DNA from: a virus
DNA length: 34,802 bases
Strand: one strand, 5' to 3'
IMG/VR virus record: IMGVR_UViG_3300033149_001862
Span: 1 to 34,802 of that record
Shown: positions 30,869 through 34,802 of the stretch, in pieces
Numbering within the stretch: position 1 is the stretch's first letter
Layout of the letters: every line of letters starts with the position of its first letter
Position numbers and translations under genes: made by a program
The notes under the pieces: model-generated
Seen by the model: the letters and a program-made list of their open reading frames with translations, nothing else
Database searches by the model: none
Told to the model about the DNA's origin: nothing

Positions 30869-31056
30869 CCATCCTCGACCGTTGGCTCGACCAGCCGAAG
30901 CCCAGCCCGCTCACCCGCTCGCGGGCAATCAGGCTCAAGTGCTTGGACTGCATGGGCAACCAGCCGGCCGAGGTGGCCAGGTGCCCGGTGCGTCGCTGCC
31001 CGCTCTGGCAGTACCGGCTGGGGCGAAAGGCGGCGGTGGCCGGGGACTGGGAGTGA
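30865..31056 (+). CDS. Small zinc-binding-like protein with basic N-terminus
   Basis: The protein has 63 aa with an ATGA overlap. RAIRLKCLDCMGNQPAEVAR followed by CPVRRCPLWQYRLG has two C-x2-C or C-x4-C pairs, a pattern common in small phage proteins. It is probably a zinc ribbon. The next gene starts 2 bases after its stop. Confidence 0.65.
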   Translation: MTILDRWLDQPKPSPLTRSRAIRLKCLDCMGNQPAEVARCPVRRCPLWQYRLGRKAAVAGDWE

Positions 31057-31058
31057 AT

Positions 31059-31493
31059 ATGCTGCATCTACAGCCCATTACATACAAAGAGGCGTGTGAA
31101 TTTATCAAAAGGCACCACCGACACCACCTTCCGCCTCAAGGGTGGAAATTTGGCATTGGCGTAAACGACGGCAAAAGAATAGTTGGTGTAATTACGGTAG
31201 GCAGGCCGGTGGCTAGATGCCTCGATGACGGATGGACGCTAGAAGTTACAAGGTGCTGCACTGATGGGACAAAAAATGCACCATCAATGTTATATGGCGC
31301 TGCGCGCCGGGCTGCATTTGCCCTTGGATACAAGCGCATTATCACATACATACTCAGAAGCGAACCGGGAACATCCCTAAAAGCCAGCGGCTGGAAATTG
31401 ATCGGCACCGCCGGCGGTGGGACATGGAACAGGAAAAGCAGGCCGCGGGTTGATAAAGCACCAACCGGGCAAAAACTTCTGTGGGAAGGCTGA
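31059..31493 (+). CDS. XF1762-like protein (GNAT-like fold), last early gene
   Basis: The protein has 144 aa. GGGAGTGAAT precedes the ATG at 31059. FIKRHHRHHLPPQGWKFGIG, ITVGRPVARCLDDGWTLEVT, RCCTDGTKNAPSMLYGAARR and ALGYKRIITY are the conserved blocks of the XF1762 family found in phages and bacteria, which has a GNAT-like fold. Its substrate is unknown. It ends the early unit next to the converging late genes. Confidence 0.82.
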   Translation: MLHLQPITYKEACEFIKRHHRHHLPPQGWKFGIGVNDGKRIVGVITVGRPVARCLDDGWTLEVTRCCTDGTKNAPSMLYGAARRAAFALGYKRIITYILRSEPGTSLKASGWKLIGTAGGGTWNRKSRPRVDKAPTGQKLLWEG

Positions 31494-31590
31494 AACGCCC
31501 CTGATTCCTGAAAAAGTGCCGAAACGGGGTGGTTTTTGGAACCGGGAGGCCGGGAAAAAGCCCTTTTTCGTTTTCGTGCCCCCCGGTAGC
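31494..31590. terminator. Probable bidirectional terminator region between converging units
   Basis: In the 111-bp gap, CGCCCC (31496-31501) pairs with GGGGTG (31526-31531) and is followed by GTTTTT on the plus strand. A second stem, CCGGGAGGC (31542-31550) with GCCCCCCGG (31578-31586), has one mismatch and flanks an A-tract/T-tract pair (31552-31570). The plus-strand early and minus-strand lysis transcripts meet here. The stems are modest, so exact terminators are uncertain. Confidence 0.4.
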
Positions 31591-31604
31591 GCCAGCCCCC
31601 AAAA

Positions 31605-32012
31605 TCACCGAATTTGCATACCCACCACGACACCGGCGCCGAGAACCACGCCGATTGCTACTCCCAGCGCCCCCCATATCCACCTATGCCGGCGGTATTC
31701 TTCAGCTTTTTCTTCCGCCACCGCCACCTTCCCCCGCTCTACCGCCAGGTCCAGGCCGCCCAGCTGCCGGCACTGCTCCAGGTCGGCCCGACAGAGCCCG
31801 GCGGCCCGGTAGAGTTCGGCGCAGCCGGTCAGCGCGGTGATCAGCGCCGGACGCTCGCACGGGGCGTACATGCCCTGCACCTGGCAGCGGCCAAGCAGTG
31901 CCTCCACGTCGGCCAGCCGGGCCTCGAGGTCGGGCTGTGGTCGGCTGGCGGCCGGCCGCACATGGGCGCAGGCGGACAGCAACAGGGCGAGCACCAGGGC
32001 CAGCCTACTCAT
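31605..32012 (-). CDS. Probable unimolecular spanin (lipoprotein with C-terminal membrane segment)
   Basis: The protein has 135 aa. MSRLALVLALLLSACAH is a lipoprotein signal with lipobox LSAC (Cys at about residue 15). The C-terminal 25 residues (RWIWGALGVAIGVVLGAGVV plus VGMQIR) are a transmembrane segment. A protein anchored in the outer membrane by lipid and in the inner membrane by a helix is the design of the T1 gp11 u-spanin, which fuses the two membranes at the end of lysis in Gram-negative hosts. It has six periplasmic Cys. It is the last gene of the lysis cluster. Confidence 0.75.
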   Translation of the reverse strand: MSRLALVLALLLSACAHVRPAASRPQPDLEARLADVEALLGRCQVQGMYAPCERPALITALTGCAELYRAAGLCRADLEQCRQLGGLDLAVERGKVAVAEEKAEEYRRHRWIWGALGVAIGVVLGAGVVVGMQIR

Positions 32013-32133
32013 CGCCCAACCTCTCCCGTATCGCGTCCACCAGATTGTCCGCCCGCTCGTTCACGCGCTCCCGCTCGGCCTCGGCGTGGGCGCGGATGCG
32101 CTCCCGTTCGGCCTCCACGCGCCGAGTGTCCAC
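32005..32133 (-). CDS. Small charged helical ORF between the 83-aa gene and the spanin; start uncertain
   Basis: A frame open to the stop at 32005 encodes a strongly charged helix (DTRRVEAERERIRAHAEAER, then ERVNERADNLVDAIRERLGD). Codon third positions are almost all G or C, as in neighbours, so it is probably translated. The GTG at 32133 has no ribosome site. Upstream the frame is still open and overlaps the end of the 83-aa gene, whose own frame ends at 32150. This may be the lost C-terminus of that gene after a frameshift. The TAG overlaps the spanin ATG (ATGAGTAG). Confidence 0.5.
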   Translation of the reverse strand: MDTRRVEAERERIRAHAEAERERVNERADNLVDAIRERLGDE

Positions 32134-32149
32134 CCGGGGGGCGACGGGC

Positions 32150-32401
32150 TCACGGTTCGGGCCCCACCACGGGCAGGCCGAGCAACCACCACCGACGGCG
32201 CTTGGCCCAGTCGAACAGTCTGATATACCAGGGCTTTTCCATTTTCAATATCTCCTTGATCACCACCCGGACGAAGCTGGGCGACCAGCCGTGCAGCAGC
32301 TCTTCGTCGAACACCACTGCCGTGTAGTCGTCCTGTCCCCAGGTGGTCGCGTGCCAGTCGGCCCGCAGGGGGCGGGGCAGGTCACAGACGGCGCCGGTCA
32401 T
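32150..32401 (-). CDS. Hypothetical protein in the lysis cluster
   Basis: The protein has 83 aa. The ATG at 32401 is in an ATGA overlap with the zinc-ribbon gene and has AAGGGGGA upstream. The product has RADWHATTWGQDDYTAVVFD and VRVVIKEILKMEKPWYIRLF, then a basic Trp-rich end (WAKRRRWWLLGLPVV). It could be membrane-associated near its C-terminus. The frame ends at 32150 while a +1 frame stays open into the charged helix at 32005-32133. Confidence 0.6.
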   Translation of the reverse strand: MTGAVCDLPRPLRADWHATTWGQDDYTAVVFDEELLHGWSPSFVRVVIKEILKMEKPWYIRLFDWAKRRRWWLLGLPVVGPEP

Positions 32402-32601
32402 GGTTCCCCCTTGTGCCCGCACCAGGGACACCGGCCGGGCACGTGCGGCCGCCCGCACTCGGGACAGGTTTCGAGCGGCAAATACCCGGGGTCCGGGCGG
32501 ATGGGGTAGCGGCAGATCGAGCACGGGTAGCCGACCTGCTGGATGGTCCCGCACTTGGGGCAGGTGGTGGTTCTGTGCTGTTTACGCAAGCCAGCCATCA
32601 T
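32398..32601 (-). CDS. Zinc-ribbon protein
   Basis: The protein has 67 aa with four C-x2-C pairs (CPKCG, CSIC, CPECG, CPWCG), enough for two zinc ribbons. It begins with a double Met (MMAGLRKQHRT). The start overlaps the 35-aa frame by 20 bases and the end overlaps the next gene as ATGA. Its role in a lysis cluster is unclear. Confidence 0.65.
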   Translation of the reverse strand: MMAGLRKQHRTTTCPKCGTIQQVGYPCSICRYPIRPDPGYLPLETCPECGRPHVPGRCPWCGHKGEP

Positions 32602-32689
32602 CGACCCCGCCGTGGAGGAAAAAGAGCCGGGCCAAAAGCCAAGCCGCGAGGAATGGGAGCACGACGAGCAGGCACAGCAGGTCGCGCAT
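32582..32689 (-). CDS. Small single-membrane-segment protein
   Basis: A 35-aa frame begins at ATG 32689, two bases after the holin stop (TAGGCATG). MRDLLCLLVVLPFLAAWLLA and then RLFFLHGGV form one hydrophobic helix. It is short and could be a holin partner, an antiholin or an inner-membrane accessory. There is no strong ribosome site, so translation may be coupled to the holin. Confidence 0.45.
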   Translation of the reverse strand: MRDLLCLLVVLPFLAAWLLARLFFLHGGVDDGWLA

Positions 32690-32691
32690 GC

Positions 32692-32883
32692 CTATCGCCC
32701 CCCGGCGACCTTCTTGACCTTCTGAATGGTGATGCCCGTGGTCCAGATGGCTACGAAGCCACCACAGGCGGCCGCCCATTCGGTGAACGACACCTTGTCC
32801 ATGGTGAACAGGGCCACCGAGGCCACGACCATCAGGGCCAGGCTTACCAGAAATTCACGACTCAGGAACTTTCGCCAGTCCAT
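32692..32883 (-). CDS. Putative holin (two membrane segments)
   Basis: The protein has 63 aa. CGGAGGTAACCC precedes the ATG. Two hydrophobic segments (FLVSLALMVVASVALFTM at about residues 11-28 and WAAACGGFVAIWTTGITI at about 36-53) and a Lys/Arg-rich end (QKVKKVAGGR) give a class II holin profile. Such proteins make the inner-membrane hole that releases the endolysin. It is the first gene after the promoter and terminator at 32898-33011. Confidence 0.7.
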   Translation of the reverse strand: MDWRKFLSREFLVSLALMVVASVALFTMDKVSFTEWAAACGGFVAIWTTGITIQKVKKVAGGR

Positions 32884-32897
32884 GGGTTACCTCCGAG

Positions 32898-32942
32898 AAA
32901 AAAGGCCGGCCGCTACCTCGCATCGCGATCCAGCGACCAGCC
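32898..32942 (-). terminator. Intrinsic terminator between the lysis promoter and the holin gene
   Basis: On the minus strand GGCTGGTCGCT (32942-32932) pairs with AGCGGCCGGCC (32914-32904) over 11 bases (two G-U pairs), with a 17-base loop containing the palindrome ATCGCGAT. TTTTTT (32903-32898) follows. It is the best terminator in the window. It ends about 15 bases before the holin start and about 35 bases after the predicted transcription start, so it acts on the leader. Confidence 0.8.
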
Positions 32943-32981
32943 CCGTGCCGACCGCCCAGCCACGAGTCAATCGGCTCAAGC

Positions 32982-33011
32982 ATTGTAACACCACCGTCTC
33001 CGAACTGTCAA
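32982..33011 (-). promoter_or_regulatory. Sigma70-type promoter for the lysis genes
   Basis: On the minus strand TTGACA (33006-33011) and TACAAT (32982-32987) are separated by 18 bases. The 293-bp gap 32884-33176 holds it and the terminator. The rest (33012-33176) has no convincing gene. A 63-aa frame there, in line with the endolysin beyond its TAG, is poorly supported. Confidence 0.7.
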
Positions 33012-33176
33012 GCAATCCTTGACGGTTGCCAACATCCCCAGCAGCCCCAACCGCCGGGCGTCCCCGACGGCGACCTCGCGCGGACTGTGGGGTCTCCGGG
33101 TAGCTCGCGCCATCCCGGCGGCCGTGCACGGTCGGCGAGGTCCGGTCTGGTCCGAGCGGGATACCATGTGCTCATC

Positions 33177-33620
33177 CTACAGGCTGTCGGGCGCAGCGTC
33201 AAGCCAGAATAGCGCGTCCTTGAGCGAGCAGTACCGCCCCTCGATGCGTCCCCATCGTGCCCGGTGTCCCCGGACATCCAGGTGCACAAACCCGTTGCTA
33301 TACAGGCCGATTCCCCCGTGGAAAAACGCGGGCACCTCGCAGGCCAGCCGGTACATGCCCAGCACGTCCTGGCCGCTGATGACCACGTCGGCGGCCAGGC
33401 CTTGCGTGTGGTAGCTGTTGCGGGCGCCGCCGATTTGCCGGTTGTAGCGGGGGCACCGATAGCCCGAGGTCACCCGGATGGGCACGTTGCCCGCCCGGCG
33501 GCGCAACGTTTCGAGCCCGTCGATCAGTTCCTGTGCCGCGTCCGCCCGGCCGCAGCAGGGACAGGCGAACTCGCGGCGCAGGAAATGCGCGCTCAGCCGA
33601 CCGTTCTGGCCAGTGCCCAT
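33177..33620 (-). CDS. Peptidase M15 (VanY-like) endolysin
   Basis: The protein has 147 aa from the ATG at 33620. The open frame extends to 34124, but that part overlaps two other genes. LSAHFLRREFACPCCGRADA and PIRVTSGYRCPRYNRQIGGA, then NSYHTQGLAADV and NGFVHLDVRGHRARW, are the Peptidase_M15_3 signature. The zinc ligands are H71, D78 and H113. The enzyme cuts peptide crosslinks in peptidoglycan. It is a compact single domain without a wall-binding part, as usual for phages of Gram-negative bacteria. Its start overlaps the preceding gene by 28 bases. Confidence 0.9.
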   Translation of the reverse strand: MGTGQNGRLSAHFLRREFACPCCGRADAAQELIDGLETLRRRAGNVPIRVTSGYRCPRYNRQIGGARNSYHTQGLAADVVISGQDVLGMYRLACEVPAFFHGGIGLYSNGFVHLDVRGHRARWGRIEGRYCSLKDALFWLDAAPDSL

Positions 33621-33889
33621 AACGCGGCCCCCATGGTTGCCGCCATGGCCACGATGGTGCCGATGGTGCGGATGCTGGCCGTGACGCTGCTTGCCTTCCG
33701 CTCGGCCCCTTGGTGCCAGGCGGCGTGACTGTCGACCTTGACCTCGATGCGGGCCAGCCGCTTGTTGGTTTCCCGGCCGATCTGCTCGACCTTGTCGATC
33801 AGCCGCTGTGTGCGCTCCCGGCAGGTGGCCTCGCTCACCGGGATGGTGCGCAGGTCGATGTTCGGGCTTGTGATCTCTCCGTTGGCCAT
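33593..33889 (-). CDS. Holin-associated membrane protein (XhlA-like topology)
   Basis: The protein has 98 aa. GGAGGGGACAAG precedes the ATG. A coiled-coil-like middle (RERTQRLIDKVEQIGRETNK) and a C-terminal membrane segment (SIRTIGTIVAMAATMGAALW, about residues 72-93) resemble small phage lysis-accessory proteins such as XhlA. It overlaps the endolysin start, which supports a lysis role. It might also be a second holin. Confidence 0.65.
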   Translation of the reverse strand: MANGEITSPNIDLRTIPVSEATCRERTQRLIDKVEQIGRETNKRLARIEVKVDSHAAWHQGAERKASSVTASIRTIGTIVAMAATMGAALWALARTVG

Positions 33890-33919
33890 CTTGTCCCCTC
33901 CGTGCGGCCCCCCTGTGGT

Positions 33920-34096
33920 TCACTTGCGGCGACGGCCCTTGGCGGCCAGCTTGGCCATCTTCTTCTTGCCGTACTTCTTGCGGCCAATGGACGCGGCCAG
34001 AGCAGCGGGGTCGTCTACCCCCTGCCGGGCCAGCTTGCGCTTGAGGTTGGAAAACCGCTTGCCACTGCCGAGCTTCGGTTTCTTTCTGGTCGCCAT
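33920..34096 (-). CDS. Small basic phage protein (GSGKRF...IGRKKYGKKK family)
   Basis: The protein has 58 aa. AAGGAGG lies 6 bases before the ATG at 34096. LGSGKRFSNLKRKLARQGVD and DPAALAASIGRKKYGKKKM are a recurring pattern in small phage proteins that I have seen without function. It is very Lys/Arg-rich. The same frame is open upstream to the tail-fibre frame, but the Shine-Dalgarno marks this start. It lies between the fibre and the holin-associated gene. Confidence 0.75.
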   Translation of the reverse strand: MATRKKPKLGSGKRFSNLKRKLARQGVDDPAALAASIGRKKYGKKKMAKLAAKGRRRK

Positions 34097-34107
34097 CGTG
34101 GGCCTCC

Positions 34108-34284
34108 TTACGGCGCGTTGACACCGCGCCACTTGACCATCTGCCTGCCGCCCTTCAACGCGCCGAGGGATACCTTGTCCCCGGCGTCCAGGTCGAGAGC
34201 CAGCACCACCGCCGTGGTCACATCGTTGTTGGTCACCGGGTTGCTGCCACCGGCCACGGTCATCAGCGAGCCGTCGACGTAGAC
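34108..34284 (-). CDS. Tail fibre, C-terminal segment (shifted frame)
   Basis: In the minus-strand frame ending at TAA 34108, from about 34284 the translation reads SVYVDGSLMTVAGGSNPVTN, DVTTAVVLALDLDAGDKVSL and GGRQMVKWRGVNAP. This is the expected end of the beta-sandwich whose start (GTWEWWANKG to AWHRYRV) lies in the other frame just upstream. The frame is open upstream only to 34353 and has no suitable start. The ribosome site of the 58-aa gene follows. See the findings for the frame change near 34282-34288. Confidence 0.6.
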   Translation of the reverse strand, partial: VYVDGSLMTVAGGSNPVTNNDVTTAVVLALDLDAGDKVSLGALKGGRQMVKWRGVNAP

Positions 34285-34285
34285 G

Positions 34286-34802
34286 GACGCGGTATCGGTG
34301 CCATGCGGACGCGCCCACGTAGGATGACGCCGAGTAGGCCAGGTCTGTGCTGGCTAGCTTTTGCAGGTATACCGATTCGTCGGCCTTGAGCTTGATTTGG
34401 TAGCCAGCGGTCCCGGCAGAGTTGGACACAAAGATCACGTTCGGGATGGTGCTGGCCCCCTTGTTCGCCCACCACTCCCACGTCCCGTAGGCATCCTCCG
34501 TCGGGCTTCCGGTTGCGAACGAGGTATCCAGGTAGACGATGCCCGCGCTGTCGCACCGCAAGACCTTCGAGAGTTTGCCGTCCACCTGCTCGGTGATCAC
34601 GCTCCAGGTGCCGCTGGAGATTCGGAGCGGCGTGTTCGGAATCCAGCCGCTTGTCAGGCTGTACGATTCTTCCGCCGCCCAGGTGGTCGCGAACTGGACC
34701 TCGGGCTGGATGACCTCGCGGACGGAGATGTTGTCCCATTCGGTGTAACCTGAAGATGATACATCAGCATAGACATAGATTGGTCCGGTACTATTTGGGG
34801 TG
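34286..34802 (-). CDS. Tail fibre, central segment (continuation of 1-410 across the contig end)
   Basis: This is the rest of the frame that enters through base 1 (34689-34802 duplicates 1-114). It reads FATTWAAEESYSLTSGWIPN, then GKLSKVLRCDSAGIVYLDTS, DAYGTWEWWANKGASTIPNV, IFVSNSAGTAGYQIKLKADE and SYVGASAWHRYRV. GTWEW, GYQIKL and W-x-YRV are marks of a beta-sandwich receptor- or glycan-binding domain recurring in phage tail proteins. The frame stays technically open down to 33920, but from about 34285 it turns into Arg/Gly-rich noise while another frame becomes protein-like. Confidence 0.65.
34689..34802. repeat. Right copy of the 114-bp contig-end direct repeat
   Basis: Identical to bases 1-114; see that entry. 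Genome unit length is 34,688 bp when one copy is removed. Confidence 0.95.

Noticed and set aside
32976-33167. 63-aa minus-strand frame after the endolysin, in line with it beyond the TAG
   Set aside because: Weak ribosome site, Arg-rich composition, and it covers the -35 and -10 of the lysis promoter. M15 enzymes do not need such an extension.
33621-34124. N-terminal extension of the endolysin frame
   Set aside because: It lies wholly over the 58-aa and holin-associated genes, which have good ribosome sites, and its sequence is Gln/Arg/Gly-rich noise.
1-34802. CRISPR array, tRNA or insertion sequence
   Set aside because: No spaced repeats of CRISPR type, no cloverleaf-like tRNA sequence and no transposase were seen while reading both strands. 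A tRNA scan was not run.

Overview
The window is one complete tailed-phage genome of podovirus type. Bases 1-114 recur exactly at 34689-34802, so the contig closes into a circle of about 34,688 bp (or a circularly permuted linear genome). It is GC-rich, tightly packed, and most gene junctions overlap by 1 to 14 bases (ATGA, TGATG, TAATG), as expected of a phage with long co-transcribed operons. There is no tail tube, sheath or tape-measure gene. Instead there are a portal, scaffold, capsid protein, adaptor, a P22 gp10-like tail hub protein and three large Ala/Gln-rich ejection proteins, the usual set of a short-tailed phage. A lipobox plus C-terminal membrane-segment protein that looks like a unimolecular spanin points to a Gram-negative host. 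No integrase, repressor, polymerase or tRNA gene was recognised, so I infer a lytic phage that uses host polymerases.

Two transcription units face away from a 330-bp control region (21604-21933). The plus-strand early unit (21934-31493) holds about 24 small genes. Recognisable ones are a DUF7666-like Trp/Ala-repeat protein, a YqaJ-type exonuclease and RecT recombinase pair, a RuvC-like resolvase, a DUF5131 (Gp37/Gp68) protein and an XF1762-like protein. Many of the others are small Cys-rich or orphan proteins. The minus-strand unit starts with a replication initiator/helicase loader (with iteron-like 11-bp repeats inside the gene) and a DnaB helicase. It then runs through terminase, head, tail and ejection genes, crosses the contig ends into a tail fibre, and finishes with lysis genes (M15 endolysin, holin-like proteins, spanin). 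The two units converge at 31494-31604.

The most notable features are as follows. (1) Three consensus-like sigma70 promoters are each followed by a hairpin, two with clear U-tracts, just before the first gene. This suggests antitermination or attenuation control of the early, replication/late and lysis segments. (2) Four consecutive genes after the ejection proteins all start with signal-peptide-like segments. (3) An ori-like array of 11-bp iterons lies inside the initiator gene, whose N-terminal domain looks internally shortened. (4) A tail-fibre reading frame appears to shift twice, and a small early gene has an in-frame amber stop followed by what still looks like its normal C-terminus.

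Function calls were made by reading the proteins and recalling families. No database search was run.
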